Origin: Psychrobacter piscatorii | Lineage (GTDB): Bacteria > Pseudomonadota > Gammaproteobacteria > Pseudomonadales > Moraxellaceae | NCBI RefSeq assembly: GCF_001444505.1 | Contig: NZ_LNDJ01000096.1 | Location: 1 to 64,000, forward strand | Length of the DNA stretch: 64,000 nucleotides | Direction of reading: 5' to 3' | Shown: piece by piece, positions 44,204 through 54,900 of the stretch | Layout: each line of letters opens with the position of its first letter | Position numbering within the stretch: position 1 is the stretch's first letter | Program-made: the position numbers and the translations under genes | Notes under the pieces: model-generated | What the model was told of the DNA's origin: nothing | What the model saw: only the letters and a program-made list of their open reading frames with translations | The model's database searches: none

Positions 44204-44881
44204 AGCAGTCACCGTTATAGTCGTCGTTTCATTATATAGTGAATAGATACGCGGTGGAACAATTGCGCCATACTTACTAATCTTAAGTAGCGTAAGCGTT
44301 TGTCATAAGAAAATAGATGAGGTTGCCGACTTATTAAATAAGAACAGCGGTTTATGATACTCATTAGTTAGAACATTAATTCGCTAATGACTGGAAAAGC
44401 ATCAATAACTGTGCTAAAACAAACATAACGAAATACTGTGATACATTTTTATCACAAAAGAAAATTATTCAGCAATGTGGTTATTGATTCTATATAATGC
44501 AGGAATATCATAAAGTTGGTTGCCTCGTTGTTTAAATGACGTTGTCACTGACAGTAAGTAAGTTCAAAAACTTTTGAGTGTTTTAAGAGATAATACGACT
44601 TTGCTTGATGGTTATAGAAGTAAAATATTAGGCCTAAAAAGCTAAGAATCGCACTCAATTTTATGAGCTTATTACGAGCAAAGTGCGTATAGTAACTCAT
44701 GTTGACGCTGTGTTTGATGGGCAGACACTGATAAAAGGTATTCCTGTCATAAAAGGTCTAATGAAGTCTCAGTCTTTTGTATTGGTCTCATATTGACTGA
44801 TATCATGACTTAAGATGATTGTTAGAGCTTTATATAGACAGAGAGCGTTACGAATAAATAGTCGTTCATAGGATAATGATA
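44204..44881. other. 680-base divergent promoter region before the pil-chp cluster
   Basis: No gene seen. It contains a perfect TATAAT (44493-44498) and a palindrome TGTGATA-N6-TATCACA (44437-44456), listed separately. The mRNA leader for pilG would be long (over 350 bases) if that -10 is used. Confidence 0.4.
44437..44456. promoter_or_regulatory. candidate operator TGTGATA-N6-TATCACA
   Basis: Seven-base perfect arms separated by CATTTT. The half-site TGTGA is shared with CRP/Vfr-type sites, but the spacing between TGTGA and TCACA is ten rather than six bases. It lies about 36 bases upstream of a TATAAT on the pilG side. Confidence 0.35.
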
Positions 44882-45259
44882 ATGGAAAATAATTTTGAAG
44901 GTTTAAAAGTAATGGTGATTGATGATTCAAAAACCATTCGCCGTACCGCAGAAACCTTGCTACAAAAAGCGGGTTGTGAAGTCGTAACCGCTATAGATGG
45001 CTTCGATGCCTTAGCAAAAATTGTTGATAACAACCCAGATATTATTTTTGTCGACATCATGATGCCGCGCTTAGATGGCTATCAGACTTGTGCACTCATA
45101 AAAAATAACCCTGATTATGCTAATAAACCCGTGATTATGTTGTCATCTAAAGATGGCTTATTTGATAAAGCCCGTGGCCGCATCGTCGGATCTGATGAGT
45201 ATTTGACCAAACCATTTAGTAAAGATGAGCTTTTTGATGCGATTAACCAGTACCGTTAA
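44882..45259 (+). CDS. pilG: PilG-type response regulator
   Basis: A 125-residue stand-alone receiver domain. ATG 44882 is preferred to 44876 because AGGA is eight bases before it. Acidic pair IDDS, phosphoacceptor Asp58 (FVDIMMPRLDG), and Lys in YLTKPFSK. First gene of the Pil-Chp chemosensory cluster; in Pseudomonas, PilG promotes pilus extension and cAMP signalling downstream of ChpA. 167 bases separate it from pilH. Confidence 0.92.
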   Translation: MENNFEGLKVMVIDDSKTIRRTAETLLQKAGCEVVTAIDGFDALAKIVDNNPDIIFVDIMMPRLDGYQTCALIKNNPDYANKPVIMLSSKDGLFDKARGRIVGSDEYLTKPFSKDELFDAINQYR

Positions 45260-45426
45260 TCAGCTCTATAGACTCAAATATAGTGATTGCTAAGATTAAA
45301 AATAATGACTCACTATTTAAGTGACTAGCATAAAAATAAATCCCGAATAAGTTGTTGGGCATTATTTTCAGTCGTTTTATCAACAATATATCCTCATAGA
45401 TATTTTAGAAAATAAAGGAAAATCCT

Positions 45427-45789
45427 ATGGCTACCGTTTTAGTCATTGACGACTCGCCATCAGAAATGGCGAAATTTCGCGACATGCTTTCCAAAAATAA
45501 TTTTCAAGTATTAGAAGCATCAAATGGCGAGCAGGGCTGTCAGATGGCAGCTGATCACCTGCCAGATGTCATCTTAATGGATGTGGTCATGCCAGAAATG
45601 AACGGTTTTCAGGCTACACGAAAAATCACTCGTGGTAAAACCACCGCTCATATACCTGTCATTATGATTAGTACCAAAAATCAAGAAACCGATAGAGTGT
45701 GGGGTAAGCGTCAAGGTGCCAAAGAGTATATGAATAAACCAGTCGATGAAAATGGATTGGTCAATATGATTCGTAAAGTGATGGAGTAA
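45427..45789 (+). CDS. pilH: PilH-type response regulator
   Basis: A 120-residue receiver domain with phosphoacceptor Asp52 (ILMDVVMPEMNG), switch Thr/Ser in MISTKNQETD and Lys in YMNKPVDE. The family's role is retraction control and phosphate-sink action. An AAAGGA site precedes the ATG. It ends four bases before the pilI start. Confidence 0.93.
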   Translation: MATVLVIDDSPSEMAKFRDMLSKNNFQVLEASNGEQGCQMAADHLPDVILMDVVMPEMNGFQATRKITRGKTTAHIPVIMISTKNQETDRVWGKRQGAKEYMNKPVDENGLVNMIRKVME

Positions 45790-45792
45790 CTT

Positions 45793-46323
45793 GTGGCCTC
45801 TAGAGGATTTATTGAGCTTCTGCGTCTAGCAGACTTGGCACGTGCGCGCAAAAGTGGTCGCCGCGGTGGTCAAGAGTTTGATTGGCAGGGGGTGGTATTT
45901 GAGATTGGTGGGCAGCGCTTAGTTGCTCCTATGGGTCAGGTATCAGAGGTATTATCCATGCCAGAATATACTAGCTTACCTCTAGTAAAGCCTTGGATGC
46001 TAGGTATTGCCAATATTCGCGGACGACTACTACCTCTGACGGATTTGTCACGCTTTTTACAAGTGCCAAGCCGCTTGCCACAGCTAAGCCAGCGCAAAGT
46101 TATTGTGATCGATCACGATAATAACTTTTCAGGGCTACTGGTCGATCAAGTGCTTGGTATCGAACAGTTCACTCAGGAACAATACCGCCCAGAAGCGATT
46201 GATTCCAATTCACCATTTGCACCTTATAACCATGGTAAGTTTTTGAAAGACGAGCAGGAGTGGTACGTTTTCATGCCAAGCTTGCTGGCACAAGATCTGC
46301 AGTATTCAGATGCTGCGATATAG
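45793..46323 (+). CDS. pilI: PilI, CheW-like coupling protein
   Basis: A 176-residue CheW-domain protein beginning with a GTG three bases after the pilH stop; GGAG from the end of pilH acts as ribosome binding site, so translation is coupled. CheW-domain features: FEIGGQRLVAPMGQVSEVL, PLVKPWMLGIANIRGRLLPL, VIDHDNNFSGLLVDQVLGI. It links the receptor PilJ to the kinase ChpA. Confidence 0.93.
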   Translation: MASRGFIELLRLADLARARKSGRRGGQEFDWQGVVFEIGGQRLVAPMGQVSEVLSMPEYTSLPLVKPWMLGIANIRGRLLPLTDLSRFLQVPSRLPQLSQRKVIVIDHDNNFSGLLVDQVLGIEQFTQEQYRPEAIDSNSPFAPYNHGKFLKDEQEWYVFMPSLLAQDLQYSDAAI

Positions 46324-46497
46324 TAATCGACAATAAAACATCTATTTATTCGGTAACGACAGATTAATAGCGGCTGACACGATACAGTGGGATGTCAGTA
46401 TTTATACAGGCTTTGCTAATCATTGTTTTGATAACAACAAGATTGTCAAAGTCAGTCACGATAAGACTTTGACGATTGTTTGAAAGGGATACGCAAG

Positions 46498-47913
46498 ATG
46501 AGTGATGTTAAAAGAAAACCTGTAGCTGGTACAGGCAACACAACTGTAGAAGGCAAAGAGACCAATAATACGTGGAAGCTATTATTAGGATTTTTTATTC
46601 TGCTGAGTGTGGTCTGTGTCGTTTGGTTGGCTAACGCGGTGTTATCGGTGAGTCAAGACTTTACTAACTTTAATCAAACAATTGTTTTACCAGCACTTGT
46701 CTTTGCTATCGGTGCTTTGGGTATTATGTTTGCCTCGTATCAGTTGCTTAAGCAACGTGGTGGATCGGAGCGTTTGCTGATTGAAAAAGAAACCTTACGC
46801 CGCCGTCAAGAAGCAGAAGCAGAGTCTGAACGAGCTCGTCAAATTCAAGAAGAAAATGAACGTAACCAGATCGCTATTCTACGCCTACTTGATGAGTTAG
46901 GGGATTTGGCAGAAGGTGATTTGACGGTCAATGCTACCGTGTCAGAAGACTTTACAGGGGCAATTGCTGACTCAGTAAACTTCGCAATTGACCAATTACG
47001 TCAATTGGTCTTGGTTATTAACAGTACTGCCGACCGAGTTGCACAGTCTTCAGATCAAACGCAGATGAACGCTGTTGAGCTTGCTGAAGCTTCTGAACAT
47101 CAAGCGCAAGAAATTGCTGGTGTATCAGCCGCTATTAATGAGATGACCGTGTCAATTGACCAAGTTTCGAATAATGCGTCAGAGTCTGCGACGGTTGCTC
47201 AGCGTTCAGTTGCCATTGCCTATAATGGGGCAGAAGTTGTACAGCGTTCGATTGAAGGTATGAACGTTATTCGTGATCAGATTCAAGAGACATCGAAACG
47301 TATCAAGCGCCTTGGTGAGTCTTCTCAAGAGATTGGTGATATCGTTGGCTTGATTAACGATATTGCAGACCAAACCAACGTTCTGGCATTGAACGCCGCC
47401 ATTCAGGCATCGATGGCAGGTGAGGCTGGTCGAGGCTTTGCAGTTGTTGCTGATGAGGTTCAGCGTCTGGCTGAGCGTTCAGCGAATGCGACCAAACAGA
47501 TTGAAACATTGGTAAAAACCATTCAGGCAGATACTAATGAGGCTGTTATGTCGATGGAATCGACGACATCTGAAGTAGTACGTGGTGCTCGTTTGGCAAA
47601 AGATGCTGGTGAAGCACTAGAAGAGGTACAGAGCGTTTCTAACACGTTGGCTGACTTGATTCAGAACATCTCAAATGCTGCATTACAGCAGGCTGAATCT
47701 GCTGGCCATATTTCTCATACTATGAATATCATTCAAGATATTACTTCACAAACCTCATCTGGTACGTTGGCCACAGCACGCTCTATTGGTGAGTTGAGTG
47801 AAATGGCTGCCGCACTACAAGAATCTGTTACTGGCTTTAAAGTATCGAACGATGATGAATTGTTAGATGATGAAATGATTAACTCTGAACAAACCTTATC
47901 AGAAATTGTCTAA
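46498..47913 (+). CDS. pilJ: PilJ, methyl-accepting chemotaxis receptor without periplasmic domain
   Basis: A 471-residue receptor from ATG 46498. Two membrane helices (about 27-51 and 61-84) are separated by only about ten residues, then a coiled coil, a HAMP-like region, and the cytoplasmic signalling domain with hairpin tip [21 protein letters not shown] and flanking methylation helices. The P. aeruginosa PilJ is about 680 residues with a large periplasmic ligand domain, which is absent here. Canonical EAARAGE at the tip reads QASMAGE. It sits in the normal position in the cluster, so it must be the receptor for this pathway. Confidence 0.93.
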   Translation: MSDVKRKPVAGTGNTTVEGKETNNTWKLLLGFFILLSVVCVVWLANAVLSVSQDFTNFNQTIVLPALVFAIGALGIMFASYQLLKQRGGSERLLIEKETLRRRQEAEAESERARQIQEENERNQIAILRLLDELGDLAEGDLTVNATVSEDFTGAIADSVNFAIDQLRQLVLVINSTADRVAQSSDQTQMNAVELAEASEHQAQEIAGVSAAINEMTVSIDQVSNNASESATVAQRSVAIAYNGAEVVQRSIEGMNVIRDQIQETSKRIKRLGESSQEIGDIVGLINDIADQTNVLALNAAIQASMAGEAGRGFAVVADEVQRLAERSANATKQIETLVKTIQADTNEAVMSMESTTSEVVRGARLAKDAGEALEEVQSVSNTLADLIQNISNAALQQAESAGHISHTMNIIQDITSQTSSGTLATARSIGELSEMAAALQESVTGFKVSNDDELLDDEMINSEQTLSEIV

Positions 47914-48022
47914 CCTTTTAGCTTGAATATTGAATCGGTATCGATACGTCTTTTTGTATAAGATTTTAATTAAAATGCTGTATAGGTTCTGACGCCGTAC
48001 AGCATTAATAATAGCAGGCGAC

Positions 48023-48958
48023 GTGAACAATCATATACAAGCAGAAAAGGCTCTATCTAATATATTTGAACCTGTATGGGGTGATGAGATGATACAGGGC
48101 GATAGTGCTAATTTACAGCAATGGCAGAGATATATAGAACAAGAGATTGGCTTTATATTGCCAAATACGCAGCTGCAGTGGTTGACCAATGCCATTGACC
48201 ACACAGCAACATTAAATGGACTCACTACTCAGCAGCTCTGGTACCAATTACCAAAGAATAATGAGATTCGTCAGCAGCTATTAGACAAAGTGCTCATTCA
48301 TGAGAGTCGCTTTTTTCGTCATAAACCTTCTATCGATTTCATCACACGATATGCAATAGACAAGTGTACAGATGACAGGAGTAAGCCCTTTCGCATTTGG
48401 AGCGTTGGTTGTGCAAGTGGGCACGAGACTTGGTCACTGGCCATGAGTCTGACAGCAGCGCAGTTATCCAATCATGTGATACTGGGAACAGATGTGAGCG
48501 AGCAAGCGATTACAAACGCGCGATTAGGACAATATGATCAACGGCAGTATTCATTAATTCCTCAAAATTGTCAGCAGTTTGTTTACCCTTTGATCACCAA
48601 GAATGCAGGTAATGAGCTGAGTATGGCTGATACTTCTAGTAAAGTAGAAAGGTCTATCAATACTCAGTTTGACTGGCAAGTAGCGCCAGCTTTACGACCT
48701 TATGTTAGCTTTGCTCTACACAATGTTATTGAACAAAAATCACCCACTTCGCATCTCCAAAATGTGATTATCTGCCAAAACATGCTTCTGTATTTTCGCA
48801 AGTTTGATCAGCGTGATATTTTGGCATGGCTATCAGAGCAGTGTGAAGTAGAGGGATATATTATATTGGCTCCAGGTGAGGCGTTGTTTTGGCGCCCTTC
48901 GAATATGCGCCGTATTGCGCACCCACAAGTGAATGTGTGGCAAAAAATTAGTGCCTAA
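48023..48958 (+). CDS. pilK: PilK, CheR-type receptor methyltransferase
   Basis: A 311-residue SAM-dependent methyltransferase with GTG start (GCAGG upstream). CheR features: VLIHESRFFRH, the SAM site IWSVGCASGHETWSLAM, ILGTDVSEQAITNARLGQY and CQNMLLYFRKFDQRDIL. It methylates PilJ glutamates for adaptation. The middle (about 195-220) contains extra sequence. It lies between pilJ and chpA as in Pseudomonas. Confidence 0.9.
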   Translation: MNNHIQAEKALSNIFEPVWGDEMIQGDSANLQQWQRYIEQEIGFILPNTQLQWLTNAIDHTATLNGLTTQQLWYQLPKNNEIRQQLLDKVLIHESRFFRHKPSIDFITRYAIDKCTDDRSKPFRIWSVGCASGHETWSLAMSLTAAQLSNHVILGTDVSEQAITNARLGQYDQRQYSLIPQNCQQFVYPLITKNAGNELSMADTSSKVERSINTQFDWQVAPALRPYVSFALHNVIEQKSPTSHLQNVIICQNMLLYFRKFDQRDILAWLSEQCEVEGYIILAPGEALFWRPSNMRRIAHPQVNVWQKISA

Positions 48959-48988
48959 ATTAGTGCCTAGACGAGTTAGGATAAACCT

Positions 48989-51900
48989 ATGAAAAAGCAG
49001 CCCAATGACATAGTGACGCTTGAGTGGTTGTCGCCACTGCTCAATCAGCAATTATCACAGATATCTGATGGCTGGCAATCAGGTGCTGATATCGACAGTT
49101 ATCAACAGATGACATCGCACTACTATCAAGTTAGTGGTGCGCTGACTATGATTCGCTTGCCTCTACTAGCAGATCTTGCCAATAAGTTGAGTTTTATGGC
49201 GAGCTTGGGGGCTAGTCACAATCTGTCTGCTAGAGACTGTCAAATAGGCAAGTTTTCTCATAAGTTATTGCAACATGCGCTCAATCAATATACGCATCTA
49301 GGCAAATACAACCCTGCTCTAATAAATAAGGCTACTAATGAGCTTGCCCAGATACTATCGCAACGAGGTGTGGAAGCAGATGCATTTATAGATGCTACTG
49401 ATACCCAGCATGCGCATCTAAACAATGATGATACTCATGAAGATATGGTTCATGAAGATATTGTCAATAGCATTCAGATCGCAGTACCCACGAGTAATGT
49501 CACGACCAATTTAGAAGATCAACACTATCAGCAGATGTTACTGGTGTGGCGACAGCAAGTACAAAAATTGCTGGTTGCCAATATCAATCAGGCACATGTT
49601 CTACAAATTTTAGAAAAAGTTAGTCAATATCTATGGCAGAATACTCAAGACAATGATTTACAGCGTCTATGGTATTTGAGCGAGTTGTGGCTGAGTGATC
49701 TTGCCCATAATGAAGCGCCATCACCTGAATATTATGCGCCACTATTAGGTCAGCTTGATCGCGTCATAGAATCTGCTACTCAGCCCACGCACTTATCTTC
49801 GAGCCTTGTTAAAGGCTTAATCAACAGTGTCTATATTCAGCTCATCTACCTAGAGAATAGTAGCGAGCGAACTCAATCTACCCTTAATGAGATATCACAG
49901 CGTGAGCCTGCGACCTCACGTTTTTTAACGCGATTGCTCAGTGAGATTGAGACTCTTATCTTCAATCTAGATAAGCCAGATACGCTAATAAACCCTCTAC
50001 GACATATAAAGAGCCAGCTTGAGAGTCGAGGTTGGGTGCAATATGCGTCGCAAGTTGAATCGATCCTTACAGATTTAGAGCAAGCACGCTTATCAGAGAC
50101 AGAGTTTACGCAGCAGCAATGGCACATAGAGCGCAAGTTACAAGAGCTATATAGTGCTATTTACGATACCGAGCAGGCAATATCACTCAAAATTGGCGCT
50201 TCTTCTTTTGCTATTATACCTGAAGCGTTTGATAGCAGTGATGTAAAGGATAAAGATAGACATGAGTCAGTTTCTACTGACAGTGACTTACGTGAGCTAC
50301 GTATTGCCGTTGAAGAGATCAAGGAAAGCTTTAACGAGTATATACAACGTCAAGATATCCAGTCTTTACCAGTCATTGCTGACTTTGACAAGATTGCCCA
50401 TGCTTTTGATGTTATGGGACTGCCAGTCATTAGTGAGACGATAGAAAATATAGGTAGTATATTCACACAACTGCTCACTCATGAGGTTGCTGTACTTAGC
50501 TGGGATGTGACCCAAGCCTTGGCAGAGAGTCTGACCTCGATTGAATTGTTACTCGACTATCTTGCGCAGCAAGTCTTTGATCAAAACTTATTGACGCAGG
50601 CAAATGAGTATGCAGCGAAAGCATCACAGCTTCTTAATGCGTATGCGAAATCACCAGAAACAACTAACGATACATGGCTGACGCAAAAGCCAGTCGCGAT
50701 GAATGTGCTTCGTTATGATGATAGTGGTGAGATCGCACCTGTGACCAGTTCAGATAATGAAACGGTGATAGCAACGCAAGATACCACTGATACTAATCCT
50801 AATGTAGAGAGTGATGCATTGCTGCGTGCTCGTGAACAACTCAAGCCTGACAACTTTGAAGTTGATGAAGAGATTCGTGATATTTTTATCGAAGAAGTGA
50901 ACGACGTCATTACTGATTTAGAAGATTTTCTTCCTATTTGGCAGCAGGATTCACAAAATCTAACACCCTTGACCGAAGTCCGTAGAAGCTTTCATACCTT
51001 AAAAGGCTCAGGCCGCATGGTTGGTGCCTTTAGCATCAGTGAGATGGCGTGGTCAATAGAAAACCTACTTAACCGTCTGTTGGATAAGACACTCCCTGTA
51101 ACAGACGATGTCGTACGTCTGGTGATAGAGACGGCGAAACGTTTGCCAGTGCTACTTACAGATTTTGCCGCTCAACAATTACCAAGCTTTGATCCTGCTA
51201 TTACTATTCTACAAAGTAGTAACCTAATGGCGCAGCAGCCTGTCAATGCTGGTTTAGATACGTTTGAGACTGGAATCACTGAAACATCAGCTGAAGTAGC
51301 GTTAGGTATCAATGACTCTGATTCAATGAATGATGTATCGTTAGAAACATTACTTTCGAGCGTTGATGCTGCTGTAGGAACAGATTCTGAAAGCAATAAT
51401 ACAAATGCACCAGCATCGCTATCTGGTTTAGAGATTCCAGCAGTACTTGTTCCGTTTATGCAAGAAACTGAGCAATTAGCAGCCGATGCGAATGATGCAG
51501 ATCCTGATATTAAAGAGATATTTATAGAAGAGGCCGAGGAAGTACTTGCCGAAATCGTACCTTTATATGAAGGTTGGCAGCTAGTATCGACTGACCTTGC
51601 CGCTCTAAAAGATATCCGTCGCGGTTTTCATACTCTAAAAGGCTCTGGTCGCATGGTGGGCGCTAACTACACCGCCGAGCTAGCATGGGCGATAGAGAAT
51701 ATGCTTAATCGCGTATTGGATCATAGTGTTGTTGTCTCAAGTGATATGTGTCAGCTGATGTCAGATGTATTGGCCGCTTATCCTGAAATGTTAGTAGCAT
51801 TTGAAAATAACAGCCAAGATTACCCAGCTTTAGTGCCCTTATGGATTGCCTGCGCCAATGCCTATAGTAAGCAACAGGGTGATGCGTTTAGTTACTCTCG

Positions 51901-54900
51901 CTTATATGAGCAAGCAACAAGTTATTCTGAAGATGACGCAGCTCAAGAGCCAGCATTGTCATCTAGTATAGACGAGACCGATTCTGTCTATGATGATAGT
52001 GCCGAAGTGATCAGCACAACGCTACAGAGCTTTCATTCTGTCAATGAAAAAATGGCAGAGGCAGAGCTTGTTTTGACGCCTCAAAGTGAAGAGGAAAAAG
52101 CATTTTGTAAGATATTTATTGATGAGGCAGAAGAGCTACTTCATCATATTGATCAATTTGTCAGCGACAATCAAGATGAGCGCTCCATTGAAATAACAGA
52201 TGAGATAGTACGTGCATTCCATACGTTGCGAGGGGCATCTGGTTCAAGTGCTTTAGCTGCTATTAGTGAGGTTAGTGCAACGATAGAGCATAGTTTGGAG
52301 CTATTACAACAGCAAGACACGGCCATGAATGCTCAGCATTTAGAGGCTTTGGCGCAATCTGCCAAATTGATGAATGGCTACTTGAATAATTATAAACAAA
52401 ACCTCAAGCAGCGCAGTTCTGCGGTAGAAGACTCGCAAAGTCAGCAAGACATCGCGTCATTACAAGCGATGTTGGCTGAGCAATACACCACTAAAGATGC
52501 TGATACGACCGCCAATACTGATAGAAAGCCAACGATTGAAGAGCTCCTAGACAATAATATCGATACATTATTAGATGCAGAATGGGAGTTAGAGGAGGCG
52601 CTTGGTCATGCTGAAAAAGAACACAGTCAAGACTATATCGCGCAGCAAATTTCACAAATCACCTGTTTAATAGATAAAGCTCAAGCATTTCCAAAATTCA
52701 TTACCGTTCTGAATGAGCTAGGTAATGCCTATAGTTACCTGAGTGATAATATTGATAAAGCGAGAGATAGAGATATTCAATCTATTCTGCTATCAGGTCA
52801 TGCCCAGTTGATTGGGCTATTCGATGCCCTAGCTGGTAGTACGTCATTGAAAATAGACCAGCAGGTAATGAGTGAGCTACAAGGTATCTATCAAAATGAT
52901 AACCTTGACGATAACGACGAAGGCTTTGTCGTTCGAGCTATTTCAGCACCTGAAATCCAATTTGAAACGATTGATACGGATATTGAGCTATTAGAGATTT
53001 TCTTAGAAGAAGCTCAAGAACTTGATAACGCCCTAGATGAGAGTTTCAATAAATGGCGTGACGATATTACTAATATCAACTCGCTAAAAGTATTACAGCG
53101 TCATTTGCACACTATTAAAGGTGGCGCACGGATGGCTGGTATTCGTAGTATTGGTGATCTAACTCACGAAGCAGAAAGTGTTTATGAGTCTTTTGTAGAA
53201 AACAGACGAGAGCCGACGGCACAGTGGCTTGAGATTATGCAAATGGTGCAAGACACGATGTCGCAACAAGTGATGCATATCGTGAATCATAAAAAATCCT
53301 TTTTCACCTCAGAGCTTATTGAGCAGTTAAAAGTACTTGAAAGGGAAAAAACCTTACCAGAAACGGTAGAGCTGATCATACCAGTACCGAAAAACTATTT
53401 TGAACCAGACATTCAAAACGTAATGGCGGATGAGGCCATTAGCAATACCGAAACATCAGAATTGCTCAGCCTAGATACCATGATTAAGCAATCATGGGCT
53501 AATGGGTTGCCTGATCCAGACATATTATCGGTGTTCTTAGAAGAGGCGGAGGAGCTTACCAATCGTAATAAATACCTGCATTTGTTCTTGAACGACACAA
53601 ATAATACCACAGCATTACAAGCACTTCAGCGAGATCTGCATACGATTAAGGGCGGTGCCCGAATGGTGACTGCGTCCGGTATCGCTGATTTGGCTCATGA
53701 AATGGAGTCGGTTTATACGGATTTTGTGAGTAACCGTCGTCCCCCTACTCAGAAAGTATTAGAATTGCTAGTTGCCAGTCATGATTGGCTTGCTGATGCC
53801 GTATTTATTCTTCAGCAACATGTCAATCCACCAACGCCTGCACTATTGATCGAGGCGTTAGAGCAGTTTGGGAGAAATCCTGATAGTCTCAAACAAGTTC
53901 CTAAAGAATCCCTACAGTCTCAGCGTGAAGCAATTTTGATTGCCAAAGAAAATCAAGACTCTCACTATCTTGCAAAAGATATCAGCGAGATGCCATCTAT
54001 GTTCAGTAACACCAATAAGGAGGACGACAGCACTAGTAGTAATGAAATGATTCGTATCTCAGGTGGTCTTATTGAACATATGATTAATCTATCTGGTGAG
54101 TCAGCGATTAACCGCGCCCGTATTGATATGGGTATTAGTAGCTTGACCAACAGTATCGAAGAGATGGGTACAACGGTACAGCGACTGGCAGATCAGTTAC
54201 GCCGTATGGAGATTGAGCTTGAAGCTCAGATTTTGTCACAAATAGATGATGAGCTGATTGATAATGAGGATTTCGATCCTCTCGAGATGGATCAGTATTC
54301 TTCACTGAATCAATTATCAAAATCATTGACAGAATCTGCCTCGGATTTGGTGGATATTAACCATACTTTATTAGAAAAGACTCGTGATAGTGAAAGCCTG
54401 TTGCTACAGCTATCGCGGACACAGACTGAGTTGCAAGATGGGCTGATGAATTCGCGTATGGTACCATTCACGCGTCTGACACCGCGTCTTGAGCGTATTG
54501 TTCGGCAGACGGCTAATGAGTTGAATAAATCGGTTGAGCTGACCATCATCAACGCTGATGATGAGATGGACAGAACCATTCTAGAGCGGATTACCTCACC
54601 GCTTGAGCATATGCTACGAAATGCTGTCGATCACGGTATCGAAACCACATCAGCACGTCTAAAAGCAGGTAAAGAGCGTAATGGTAATATTACGCTTGAG
54701 GTACATCGTGAAGGTAGTGAGATTGTCATCCAACTATCAGATGATGGCCGTGGTATCGATGTAGAAGCGGTAAGAAATAAAGCGATCTCTCAAGGTCTTA
54801 TTGATGCAGACGATGACATTCTCTCTGATCTTGATATTATGCAATATATCTTTAATGCTGGGCTGAGTACTAGTAAGCAGGTGACACAGATCTCTGGACG

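Noticed and set aside
44437-44456. Standard CRP/Vfr site
   Set aside because: TGTGA and TCACA are ten bases apart instead of six.
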